A stretch of DNA of 64,000 bases from Ceratopteris richardii (taxonomy: Eukaryota; Streptophyta; Polypodiopsida; Polypodiales; Pteridaceae): NCBI GenBank assembly GCA_020310875.1, contig CM035417.1, positions 106,270,779 to 106,334,778 on the forward strand, read 5' to 3'. The number at the start of each line of letters is the position of its first letter. The stretch's first letter is position 1. Made by a program: the position numbers and the translations under genes. The notes under the pieces are model-generated. The model was not told where the DNA came from. It searched no databases and worked only from the letters and a program-made list of their open reading frames with translations. This document shows positions 1 to 10,605 of the stretch, piece after piece.

Positions 1-331
1 GATTCCACTTGTGATTGGTAGCTTACTAAGGTACTTTAATACTCCCAAAAGGAATTGTTCCAATTTTAAGTGTGCTGGTCACACTGAGTAAAAGTCTGAG
101 CAGGCATCACTACAGGAATAGAAAGTTTTTCTTGATTTTTGAAGTACCAAGTTATCTGTTTTGGTTTGATCATTACCCAAACCATTTCCAAAGTAAATAT
201 ATGGTTTGTTTGTGTCATTTGGAAGCTAAGCAAGTCCACTAAGCATATCTGAAGAGAAAAGAGGGCAGGTGTGAAGCAGGTTTTGCAGCACCAACTGATT
301 TCCTGAGTGCATCCATCCATCACTCTCAACA
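1..331 (+). repeat. Copia-1 5' LTR, 3' portion
   Basis: Matches 5386-5716 with no indels. It ends in CAACA immediately before the primer-binding site. By comparison with the 1099-bp 3' LTR, about 768 bp of this LTR lie upstream of the window. Confidence 0.93.
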
Positions 332-332
332 G

Positions 333-344
333 TGGTATCAGAGC
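333..344 (+). promoter_or_regulatory. Copia-1 primer-binding site (initiator tRNA-Met)
   Basis: TGGTATCAGAGC, complementary to the 3' end of plant initiator tRNA-Met, one base after the LTR end. This is the standard PBS of plant copia elements and sets the orientation and LTR border. Confidence 0.95.
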
Positions 345-357
345 AAAGAAGGTAAAC

Positions 358-2760
358 ATGGGTGATGGTTTCCCTTCCTTCATTGACAAATTGGATAGAA
401 ATAATTACCAGGCTTGGTCATTGAGAATGAAGACCTATCTACAAGGGAGAAGTCTATTTGGATACATATCAAGAGATGAGGAGTTGCCCTCATTCAAGAC
501 TAGAGGACTACCTACAAAGGATGAACATGAAAGGCTCAACCAATGGTGTGCAAAGGATGCTTTGGCAAGGTCTTATCTCTTAAACTCTATATCTGACTTT
601 CTTTCACCTCATGTAAGGAACTGTAAAACTTCCCAAGAGACTTGGGAAACCTTGTCAAATTATTTTTCTTCCAACACAAGGGCTAGGAAGAATCAATTAT
701 GGATTGAGTTCACAACACTTAGGAAGCAGCCCAAGCAATCAGTCTCAGAGTATGTGACAAAGATCAAAGATGTGGCAGACCAACTAGCAAGCATTGGAGA
801 GGAAATTGAAGAGGAGCAAATAGTCAGGCAAGTGACAAATGGACTCAAGGCAGATGATAAGTGGGAAAGTTTCACCACTGCAATGGATCTCTATATGGAC
901 ATGCATACCCCTGATCTCACAACACTCATGGGCCAACTATTTACACATGAAGCAAAGTTTACAAAGGCTGGAGATCAATCAAAAGGTAATAATCCCTCTG
1001 CTCTCTATACTGATAAGAAGGTTAAAGATAAAGGCAAGAAGAAACAGGATGAAGAAGGCTCTACCTCTCAAGCTAATTATGCAGGAAGAGGTAAGTCATC
1101 TAGAGGAAGAGGCAGAGGAGGCAAATCAGGTAGGGGGAGACCCTACAACTCATCACCATGCAACATTTGTGGATTGTCCAATCATACCACAGATGAATGC
1201 TACAAGAACTACAAGAATCAGAGAGGAAGAGGCTACTCAAGAGGTGGATACTCTCAAGGGAGAGGCAGATTCAACCAACATCAAAGCTACAATGGATACA
1301 ACAACCAATACAACAACAACTACAACAACAACCACAATGGAAACTACCAAGGTGGATTCAGAAATAGAAGAGACTACAACAATTACACAGAGGAGCAAGA
1401 TGACTCCCTATTGATCATGAATATGACCTCCAAGATAGGTACAAATGATGATCATTTATTTTACATTGACTCAGGATGTTCTAACCATGTAGCTGGCAAT
1501 GTGGCACTACTTTCTGATTTGGAAGAGCCCAAGGGCAAACATCAGGTACAAACAGGTGATGACACTAAACACTCTGTTGTCAAAGTTGGAAATGTGAAGA
1601 CATGTGATGGTAATCAGAATCTATTAAGCAGGGTACTCTATGTACCTACAATAACTAAGAATTTAATGAGTGTTGGTCAGATTGTGGAGAAAGGTTTGCA
1701 GGTCAGATTTACACAACATGGAGCATATGTGGAGGATCCAAAACATGGATTCAGAAGGATAGCCAAAGGGGAGAAATCAGGTAGATTATTTACATTTGAG
1801 CTAGAAGATACAAAAAACATTGCTTTATATAATTACAAGGATCAGACACTTTCAGAGTTAGAGATATGGCATAAGAGATTAGGGCACATAGGTGAAAGGA
1901 CTCTAAAGCAAATGTGCAGGGATCAATGTGTGCTTGGGATACCTAATGTATCCAAGCAACACATGATTTACAAATGTGGATCATGTCAATTTGGTAAGTC
2001 TCACAGATTACCCTACTCAAGGAAAGGTTTCATGCATGAAGACTACCTAGATTTGGTACACACAGATGTTTGGGGACCTAGCAAGGACCCTTCTATTTCT
2101 GGTTCAAGGTATTATGTGTCCTTCATTGATGACTATAGCAGGTGGACCATTCTATACTTTATGAAGCATAAGGATGAAGTGTTTAATTGTTTCAAGAGGT
2201 ATCTTGCACTTGTTGAAAATCAAACAGGTAGAAGCTTGAAGAGGCTAAGGTCAGATGGTGGAGGAGAGTACTTCTCCAATGAGTTTGAAGATTTCTTGCA
2301 GGAAAGAGGCATCAAAAGAGAGATCACTACAAGGTACTCACCTGAACAAAATGGGGTAGCAGAAAGAAGGAATAGACTTATAGTAGAAACAGCTAGGTCT
2401 ATGCTTAATGAGAAAAAGTTGCCAAATTACCTATGGGCAGAGAGTGTATCCACTGCCACTTATCTCATCAATAGGTTGCCATCCAAATCACTTGATGGCA
2501 TGACACCATATGAAGCATGGCATGGTAAGAGACCCTCTCTGGATCATTGCAAAATCTTTGGTTGTGTAGCATATGTGCATATTCCCTCACAGGTAAGGGG
2601 AAAGCTAGACCCTAAGGCTGAAAAATGTATCTTCATTGGTTATGATTTGAACCAAAAGGGATACAGATTCTACAACCCAACAAACAAAGGCTTCAAGGTA
2701 AGCAGAGATGTCATATTGATGAAAATGATTCTTGGTATGAGAATGAATGCAGGAAAGTGA
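358..2760 (+). pseudogene. Copia-1 Gag-protease-integrase part of polyprotein
   Basis: Start chosen at ATG 358 (MGDGFPSFIDKLDRNNYQAW), 14 bp after the PBS; upstream in-frame codons belong to the LTR. Order: Gag (UBN2-type) residues about 1-220, an Arg/Gly-rich stretch, CCHC knuckle CNICGLSNHTTDEC, an Asn/Tyr/Gly-rich spacer, retropepsin active site YIDSGCSNH, integrase zinc region (HKRLGH...CGSCQ), and catalytic core with HTDVWGP, FIDDYSRW and RSDGGGEYF. The frame is lost near 2718, where one T is missing compared with Copia-3 (a DVIFDEND-like segment becomes DVILMKMI), giving the stop at 2758-2760. A second missing T near 2768 puts the remainder in the frame of the next entry. Confidence 0.93.
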
Positions 2761-4576
2761 GTCTACCTATGACATGGAAGAAGATTTTCCAAAGCTTACC
2801 AAGGAAGAGCCAACTCAGCAAGAAGATTCAAGCTCAGATGATGATACAATAAACCTTGAAGAGTTCAAGGCTTGGAAGTCTAAAGGAAAGATGAAGATGA
2901 AGCAATTAGAGGATAAGCCAGAAACTTCTACTCAAGCAATGAGGAGATCTCAAAGAGAAAAGAAGAAGCCTATCAGATTTGGGTATGACACATCACTTGT
3001 AACTAAACATTCTGTATATCTTGCAAAAGACTTGTTGAATGAAGAACCAGGTACCTATGAAGAAGCAATTACAAAACCAGAATGGAGAGAAGCCATGAAT
3101 GAAGAGATAGAAGCTCTCAAGGAAAGTGATACTTGGGACTTGGTACCCAAGAAGGACTCTATGAAGGTAATAGGATCCAGATGGATCTACAAACTAAAGA
3201 AGAATTCAGATGGAACAATAAACAGGTACAAAGCTAGGTTGGTAGCCAAGGGTTTTGCACAAACCCAAGGCATTGATTATGAGGAGACATTTTCTCCTGT
3301 GGCCAAGATGCCAACTATCAGAGTTATGGTGAGTGTAGCTGCATCAAAAAATTGGAACATGTACCAATTGGATGTGAAGAATGCATTCTTGAATGGATGG
3401 ATATCTGAAGAAGTCTACATGTCACAACCACCTGGCTATGAAGATCAAAAAAAGGTACATTATGTTTGTAAATTGAAGAAGGCTCTGTATGGTTTAAAGC
3501 AGGCACCTAGAGCATGGAATTACAGATTGACCACCTACCTCCAAGACCAAGGATTTGTGATGAGCAAAGCAGACACTTCTCTATTCATAAAGAGAAGTAG
3601 TACAGAGGTAATCTACTTATGTGTTTATGTTGATGACATCATCATTACAGGCAATGATGTCAATGGGATTAGACACATCAAAGGACAAATGATGAAAGAA
3701 TTCAAGATCAGTGATCTTGGATTATTAAAGTATTTCTTAGGTCTTGAATTGGTCTATACAAATTCAGGTATCTACATCACTCAAAAGAAGTATGTACAGG
3801 ATATGGTCAAGAAGTTTGGTTTGCAGGATGCTAAGGTATCTACTACTCCAATGGAGGTTAACCAAAAGCTAAGTGCTCATGAAGGAGAAGAAATCAAAGA
3901 CATTACAGGATACCAAAGTATGGTAGGTAGTTTGAACTATGCTACCTTGACAAGAATTGACATAGCATATGGAGTTAGTGTGCTTAGTCAATTCATGCAC
4001 AAACCAAGGATACCTCACCTAGAGGCAGCAAAGAAGATCTTGAAGTACCTCAAGGGAACTCAAAGTCATGGTTTGTACTTTCCTTATACATTAGATATTG
4101 ACATTAAAGTTTACTCAGATGCAGATTGGGCAGGATGCAAGGATGATAGGAGGAGCACCTCAGGCTACATTTGTTTTGCAGGAGATAAGCCTATTTCTTG
4201 GTCAGCCAAGAAGCAACCTACAGTGGCATTGTCATCCACTGAAGCAGAGTATAGAGGGCTTGCCAATGCAACCCAAGAAGCTATCTGGTTGAAGCTTCTA
4301 TATACAGAGTTAGGTCTACACACAAGACCACCTATTATCTTTGGAGACAACACTAGCTCTCTTCACCTTGCAGCAAATCCAATTTATCATGCCAGAACTA
4401 AACACATAGAGGTTCATTACCACTATGTGAGAGAGAAGTTACTTAGCAAAGAGATTCAATTGACATATGTGTCTACTAATATGCAATGTGCAGATTTACT
4501 TACAAAGGCATTGGATGGAAACAAGTTATGCAGATTCAAATCTATGATTGGTTTGCAGGAAGTGATTGAAGAATGA
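2747..4576 (+). pseudogene. Copia-1 integrase C-terminus, reverse transcriptase and RNase H
   Basis: Continuation of the same polyprotein after two one-base deletions; the ATG at 2747 is probably not a natural start. An acidic integrase tail (EEPTQQEDSSSDDDTINLEEF) leads into RT with WKEAM-like entry (WREAMNEEIEAL), [40 protein letters not shown] and the catalytic YVDDIIITG. RNase H follows with YSDADWAG, DDRRSTSGY, STEAEYRGL, FGDNTSSLHLA and HARTKHIEVHYH. It ends 32 bp before the polypurine tract. All catalytic motifs are intact within this frame. Confidence 0.93.
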
Positions 4577-4607
4577 AAGAGAAGACTTAAGCCAAAGTGT
4601 TTGGCTT

Positions 4608-4616
4608 GAGGGGGAG
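4608..4616 (+). promoter_or_regulatory. Copia-1 polypurine tract
   Basis: gagggggag, one base before the 3' LTR. It is the usual plus-strand primer position and supports the LTR start at 4618. Confidence 0.9.
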
Positions 4617-4617
4617 T

Positions 4618-5716
4618 TGTTGGTGCATATCAAGCCTTCACACATTGGCTTGGAACATTAGACCCATGGAAGGCTAGCTTGGACAAAGCTTTATCAAGGC
4701 TTCACTTGAAGCAAGGCTCATATGAACATATGCTTAGATGTTCTCACTTTTTATCCCTTTGTAAAAGTCATTGTGACTTGGAATAATTTGTAACCACACC
4801 TACTTGAGAAAGTCGTGGAAATCTGAATGTTGTAATGGAGAGAATATCTCCCTACTTTTAGAGGAGAGATTCTAGGGAGCCTTAGTTTGAATTTCAAATT
4901 CAAATGATCAAAAAACTCCTATAAAAGATGAAGTGAAAAAGTCGCGGTTAGTTCACTCATTCTAGCTCACTCCCCGAGGCATATCTTCATTGTAACTGAG
5001 TGTGTGTTAGTGCTACTCCATAGCCTACACCACTACACCTCAATTAGCTATGCTTGTCATGCTATTGAGCTTGTACAATCTTATCAATCAATAGATATAC
5101 ACACATTTCTCATTTCTGATTCTCTGTGTTAACTTCTCCAAGTCTGTCAACTTAAAAGGAGCATATCTCAGGATCTACTGAACCAAATCAAGAGATCTAT
5201 AGCTCATTGGAACCAGCTCAAGGTCTTCTACAAGCATACAAAATCTCAGAGGATTTGATTCAGCCATTTGGGAGAAATCCGCTTCGAAGTGCACACTGGT
5301 CTGTGTCTGCAGAGTTCCTAAAAAGTCGGGGGTGATTATAATTTTGCTAAACTTATTTCTCACTGCATAGTTTATCAATTGAAGTGATTCCACTTGTTAT
5401 TGGTAGCTTACTAAGGTAATTTAATACTCCCAAAAGGAATTGTTCCAATTTTAAGTGTGCTGGTCACACTGAGTAAAAGTCTGAGCAGGCATCACTACAG
5501 GAATAGAAAGTTTTTCTTGATTTTTGAAGTACCAAGTTATCTGTTTTGGTTTGATCATTACCCAAACCATTTCCAAAGTACATATATGGTTTCTTTGTGT
5601 CATTTGGAAGCTAAGCAAGTCCACTAAGCATATCTGAAGAGAAAAGAGGGCAGGTGTGAAGCAGGTTTTGCAGCACCAACTGATTTCCTGAGTGCATCCA
5701 TCCATCACTCTCAACA
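4618..5716 (+). repeat. Copia-1 3' LTR (1099 bp)
   Basis: Starts TGTTGG after the polypurine tract and ends CAACA, giving a short terminal inverted repeat. The last 331 bp equal the 5' LTR end. The first part contains a stretch (about 4740-4925) that matches, in reverse complement, the neighbouring Copia-2 LTR and the Copia-3 LTR, so these three belong to one LTR family. Confidence 0.93.
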
Positions 5717-5975
5717 AGTTTGAATTCAAATTCAAACTTTTGGCTCCCTATGATCAAGCTCCTAAAAGCTTGGAGATATTCTCTCAATCAAATGAGCTAC
5801 CTTTTCCACGAATCACTTAGGTAGGTGATTACAAAAGATTCTAAGTCAATTTGACTTTTACAATGAGGTAAAGTGGTAATTAACCATTAGCATATGTTCC
5901 TATGGTTCTTCATGTATGTAATGTCTTCATGATATCTTTCAAGCCAAATGTGTAGGCTTGTGATTTACTCCAACA
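5717..5975 (-). repeat. Copia-2 3' LTR fragment
   Basis: 259 bp similar to the right end of the Copia-3 LTR (36270-36528) and to the reverse complement of the Copia-1 LTR start. It ends CCAACA on the plus strand, then gctccccctca, the complement of the polypurine tract (5976-5986). The rest of the LTR would lie left of Copia-1, outside the window. Confidence 0.88.
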
Positions 5976-6016
5976 GCTCCCCCTCAAGACAAGCATTTTG
6001 GCTTAAGTCTTCATCT

Positions 6017-7617
6017 TCAATCTTCAAGTATATCGTGCAATCCAATCATAGATTTGAACCTATAAAGTTTGGTTCCATCCAAAGCTTTAGTCAGCAAGTC
6101 TACACATTGCATGTTGGTTGACACAGAGGTCAACTGAATATCCTTGCTTAGCAACTTCTCTCTCACATAATGATAATGAACTTCTATGTGTTTTGTCCTG
6201 GCATGATAGATAGGATTAGCTGCAAGGTGAAGAGAAGTTGTATTATCTCCAAAGATAATTGGAGGCCTAGTATATAAGCCCAATTCTTTATACAAAAGCT
6301 TAATCCAAATTGCTTCTTGAGTGGCATTAGCTAGTCCTCTATATTCTGCCTCTGTAGAAGACAATGCCACAGTTGGTTGCTTCTTTGCAGACCATGAAGT
6401 TGGTTTGTCACCTACAAAAGAGATGTATCCAGAAGTGCTTCTCCTATCATCCTGCATCCTGCCCAATCTGCATCTGAATAGACTTTTATATCAATATCTG
6501 AAGTGTAAGGAAAATACAAACCATGGTTCTGTGTACCCTTGAGATACTTCAAGATTCTCTTGACAGCCTCTAAGTGAGGTATCCTTGGCTTGTGCATAAA
6601 TTGACTTAGCACACTAACTCCATATGCAATATCAATTCTTGTTAAGGTAGCATAGTTCAAGCTACCCACCATACTTTGATAACCTGTAATGTCTTTGACT
6701 TCATCACCTTCATGGGCACTTAGCTTTAGGTTCACCTCCATTGGAGTGCTTGTTGCTTTAGCATCCTGCAAGTGAAACTTCTTCAACATATCCTGTACAT
6801 ATTTTTTCTGAGTAATGTATATCCCTGAATTAGTGTAAACTAATTCAAGCCCTAGAAAATACTTTAATAGGCCAAGATCATTGATCTTGAACTCCTTCAT
6901 CATCTGGTTTTTGATATATCTGATTCCACTGACATCATTACCTGTAATGATGATCAACATAAACACAGAGATATATTACCTCTTAATTACTTCTCTTAAT
7001 GAATAGGGAAGTATCTGCCTTGCTCATAACAAATCCTTGGTCTTGGAGGTATGTAGTTAACATGTAATTCCATGCCCTAGGTGCCTACTTCAATTCATAT
7101 AAAGCCTTCTTTAATTTGCTAACATAAGTTACCTTCTTAGGGTCTTCATAGCCAAGAGGTTGTGACATATAAACTTCTTCTGAGATCCATCCATTCAAGA
7201 AAGCATTCTTGACATCCAATTGGTACATATTCCAATTCTTTGATGTAGCCACACTCACCAACACTCTCATTGTTGGCATCTTGGCCACAGGAGAAAATGT
7301 CTCTTCATAGTCAATGCCTTGGGTTTGTGCAAAACCCTTGGCTACCAATCTGGCGTTGTACCTGTTAATTGTGCCATCAGAAATTCTTTTAAGTTTATAG
7401 ATCCATCTGGATCCTATTACCTTCATGGAGTCCTTCTTAGGTACTAACTCCCATGTGTCACTCTCCTTGAGTGTTTCAATCTCTTCATCCATAGCTTCTT
7501 TCCATTCTGATTTGGTTATTGCTTCTTCATATGATTCTGGTTCTTCATTTAACAAATCCTTGGCAAGATAAACTGAATGTTTAGTAACAAGAGATGTATC
7601 ATACCCATATCTGATAG
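6017..7617 (-). pseudogene. Copia-2 reverse transcriptase and RNase H, decayed
   Basis: Three conserved blocks aligned to Copia-1: RT entry to YELK (7555-7085), RT C-terminus to RNase H start (6966-6412), and RNase H (6466-6017). Damage seen: TAG at 7085-7087 where Copia-1 has CAG (LKQAPRAW); a 5-bp deletion near 6950 that removes one Asp of the YVDD catalytic site and shifts the frame; and a frameshift near 6460 at the DDRRSTSGY motif. RNase H motifs (STEAEYRGL, FGDNTTSLHLA, HARTKHIEVHYH) are otherwise well preserved. Non-functional. Confidence 0.92.
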
Positions 7618-8226
7618 TGTAGCTCAGTGATGAGTAGCACCTCCTTTAATGTCAATCCGAGAAGACGTGAGGATGGTATGAAGACCTCGAGCAAGTGGCG
7701 GCACAAGTGCGTGAGTGAGAAGCACACAAGCATGCACACACATACACACACACGCGCACACACGGCAAGACAAAGAGAGAGAATCAATGGAGTTGTTTAG
7801 ATTACTTTCAAAAGCTCTTACAAGTTTGTTTCAATTACAATCTAACCTAAAAAATGAGCTCTCTAGCTCCTTTTATAGTTTTTGACTAGCTTTGGCCCTG
7901 TTCAGACCTAGTGTCCGGCCTAGTTAAAAATTAGGTTCCAGAGCTTATTTGAGGGCTCAAACGAGATCTAAAAAATATGAAAATTGGTACGATGGTACTT
8001 CTAATACTCCTCAAGCTCGAGGACTCCTCGGCTTGAACAAAATGGAGTTACTAAAAATAGATAATGGTATTTACAATGGTTTTTAGTGATGAAAATCACT
8101 ATTTTTGTAGGAGATTCTTCTAAAAATTTGACATACACTTCTTGGAGCTCCCTACTTGCTCCCTTTCCTTATGTGTCCACCTTTTGATGTGCTTCCATGC
8201 TTTGTCCTTGACTTTGAGCTTCAACA
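7618..8226 (-). repeat. Gypsy-A 3' LTR (609 bp)
   Basis: On the plus strand it runs from TGTAGCTC to TTCAACA, directly followed by the complement of the polypurine tract. Its first 334 bp match 29154-29487 with two differences. It contains a CA-rich microsatellite at about 7731-7765, also present in the other copy. Confidence 0.9.
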
Positions 8227-9277
8227 CTCCCCCCCCTCTCGAGTCTGTCGTCCCTGACAGACACTTGTTGGAAGGGCTGTTCTATGTAGTGCTTTGAGAG
8301 GTGGTGTCCATCCGTTGTATGAGCTGGTTCCTTGGATTCCAGCAAGAATGTGTCATTGTGAGCTTTCAAAACTGCAAGTTGCTCAAAAGAGGTTGTCAAG
8401 AGTGATTTGGAGCAACTACTGGCTTCAATTTGCTTCCGAGATATGGATGTTGTTCCCATGACGTCCGCTAACTCTTCCAAAGATGATGTTGAGAGCAGTC
8501 ATGCCAACTACTCATAGCCCATAATGAATGATGGGTAAGTGTGTTCGTGCTTGGGTTGAAAAAAGTATGTGCCTTGTGCAAGGCCTGGTAATGTAGCCCT
8601 ACGCATGCTTACTTGGAAAATGCATTGGAAGAAGTATGGTGCAAAAATTGCGGGTCTTGAGCTAAGTGCTCAAGGGTATGCTGACGAAGAGGTTTCCTAA
8701 ACTATCATGGTTATGGTGTTTCCAGAGTAAAGATACTTACCATGGAAAAGGTTGATGGATGTTTGTCTCTTCGTGTTGTACACTCGGCCTTTGGGATGGA
8801 ACATTGTTGATGAATGTCCATGTTGATTGTCCACTGATGAGATCTTTTGAGTGGTGGATCCTCTCTCCTCATATGCATGAGTCTTCTCCTCCAGAACTAC
8901 CTTTTGCCGATATCTCCTTGGATGCTCTGGTACATGAAGTAGTTAAGCATCACTCAAGTTGCGGACCTTCGAGCTCTTCATTCCAGATAACGCAGCAATA
9001 ATCTCACTGCTGGCCGAGACACACTTCTATCCAAATTGATAAATGCCTAGTAATCAACAGTTCCACCTTCAACTAAGCATGACTCATTCATGTTTCATAA
9101 GCCAAACCTGGGAACAAGCTCTCTCCCGCTTTTCTTTCTCCCCCTCTTTTTTTGTTTGTTTGTTTGTTTTTTTTTTTTTTTTTTTTTGAGGAAAAGGATA
9201 TCACAAAACAAGAACAAAAAAGTTAGTATCAATAGAAATATTTGACGTATGTCACTGTGCTCTTGTGCGTGGGATTC
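8227..9277 (-). other. Gypsy-A region between pol end and 3' LTR
   Basis: Begins with the complement of the polypurine tract (8227-8238, C-rich), followed by a CTGTC-gtcc-CTGACAG inverted repeat at about 8245-8262 that recurs beside the Gypsy-B tract. Only a degenerate minus frame (8480-8169) is seen; no domain is recognisable. A degenerate copy (8582-8633) of the DNA encoding the conserved Pol C-terminal peptide (9296-9345) lies here. 9151-9187 is a T/TTTG-rich simple repeat. The long extra ORF that Gypsy-B has at this position is absent. Confidence 0.65.
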
Positions 9278-9795
9278 TCAAGTGTGTCTATGCACGGCCG
9301 TGTAATGTGGCCCTATATTAATGCATACTTTGGAAATGCATGACCTGAATGGTGCAAAGGACAGGGTTGTGCAAGGAGCACATGGTTGTTGCTCGTTCGA
9401 GGCTTTTGATGTCATTTGTGGAGGTTGATGCCGACCTTGGTGGAGGTATCCATTGAGTCTCGAACTGATGTGATCCTCCTTATTGGAGTCCATTTTAGAA
9501 CATCATTTGGCACTGTAGAGGTCACTTCAGGCGTCTTTCTCTTTGGATGCTTTCTGAACTGTGGTATCCAGTGTGGTTGACGCTTTGGTTCGGTGGAGAC
9601 TACTTGCACTTTTGGCTTCCAAACCCATATCCTTTTTGCATGTCTTCTTACTAATGTTGAAGAGCTGATTTGATCTTCCTTTGGTCTCCGTACGTGGTTC
9701 TTACCCTTTTCTCTTTTTGGCTTCTTTGTTGAAACCTTCTGCATGTGGGAGAACAAAGGTTGTTGTGGATGTAGGAGCTTCTTAGGTACCCACAT
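9278..9795 (-). pseudogene. Gypsy-A Pol C-terminal tail beyond an in-frame TAG
   Basis: The pol frame continues after TAG 9796-9798 for about 127 codons, then shifts frame near 9412-9430 and ends at 9278. It is a basic, low-complexity tail with repeated W-containing motifs (MWVPKK, IWVWKPK, HWIPQ). It closes with a peptide related to SKVCINIGPHY that is also found at the Gypsy-B Pol end (SKVCMIGPHY), which is why I treat it as coding. Function unknown. Confidence 0.7.
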
Positions 9796-10275
9796 CTATA
9801 ATTGCCCTTGTTGAGCTGCAGCTAACTTCTTAGGCACCCAAACTTGTTGGATACCTTGTGATTGAGCTTGTCTGAGCTGCTTCCTTCGTCTTCTGGCCTG
9901 ATTGGTTTGCATGGATGGAATTTGTGGGGGCAAGGTTGGTGGTTGCTCTCCTTTGCTTACCCATATCTGCTTCATCGGTTGAGTTGTTCTGCTTCGCGCG
10001 TTCTTTTGGTCTCTCGTCTGGGGAGTCTTTAGTGATTGATCTGCCCTTAGTTGCTGCCTCCTTCTGGCCCTTGGAAAAGAAGGGAGTTCCTTTGCATCTC
10101 TGACTCCTTTTTTGCGAATATCATTCCTCTGCAACGCATAGTTTTGGACAAGAACATGGTCATCTTCATGTGTATTCCTGGAAGGACCAGGAGTCTGTGC
10201 CTTTCCTAGTTCCTTGAGTGCTCCATTATCTAACTCCACTGTAATTCGAATATGATTGACCCAAATCTGAAGAAG

Positions 10276-10605
10276 TCCACTTCTTATGTTTAAGTTGACT
10301 GCTTGGTCATAGATCCAATCTTGACCCAAGACAAGAGGTTCAGTGAGATCCTCGTCTTGACACACTAGTACTTTAACTGTTATAGCCTCATCATGAATAT
10401 AGAGGGGAAGTTCCACCTCGCCCATGCAAGGGGTTTCCACGCCTCCCAATCCTATGAGATACGCTTCCACAGGATTGACAGTTAACTGCAACTCTTGACA
10501 GTAAGACAATTTAACAGCACTAGTGGCTGCACCTGAGTCAATCAAGGCTCTTACGGTCCTTGCACTCTTTCCTTGTCCTATATCTAGGGTTATGAAAGGT
10601 CGTCG
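10276..10605 (-). other. Second retropepsin-like domain of Gypsy-A (PR2), after integrase
   Basis: Residues about 726-835 of the frame above. Catalytic DSG at 10531-10539 (ALIDSGAATSAVK), a flap-region-like Gly-rich stretch (LIGLGGVETPCMGEV) and the C-terminal hydrophobic-hydrophobic-Gly motif (VLGQDWIYDQ). This is the pattern of a retropepsin monomer. It is distinct in sequence from the canonical protease before RT at about 23070-23420. The equivalent domain in Gypsy-B has DTGAA and VLGQDWIY. Activity is inferred only from motif conservation. Confidence 0.85.

Larger units (their letters stand above)
1..5716 (+). mobile_element. Copia-1: Ty1/copia LTR retrotransposon, 5' end outside window
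   Basis: A nearly complete copia element whose 5' LTR begins before the window. Visible order: partial 5' LTR, initiator tRNA-Met PBS, gag-PR-INT frame, INT C-terminus-RT-RNase H frame, polypurine tract, full 3' LTR. The two LTR copies overlap over 331 bp without gaps and differ at about five positions. The base after the 3' LTR starts agttt, the presumed target duplication, whose partner is off-window. It lies directly against the LTR of a related element in the opposite orientation (Copia-2), so it probably inserted into that LTR. The coding region carries two single-base deletions, so this copy is not autonomous as it stands. Confidence 0.95.
5717..7617 (-). mobile_element. Copia-2: 3' part of a copia element, Copia-1 family
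   Basis: Reading on the minus strand: RT, RNase H, polypurine tract and the beginning of the 3' LTR. The left end is cut by Copia-1, which inserted into its LTR. The right end is cut by Gypsy-A at 7618, inside a segment equivalent to the integrase-RT linker (PIRYGYD-like). The gag-integrase half could be Copia-3 at 32861-35442, which stops about ten codons short of the same point; LTR divergence (roughly 15 percent by eye) leaves open whether the two halves were one element. Confidence 0.88.

Noticed and set aside
2747-2760. Programmed frameshift between the two Copia-1 ORFs
   Set aside because: The related Copia-3 sequence shows two missing T bases, and copia elements of this type (Copia-5, Copia-6) use a single frame.
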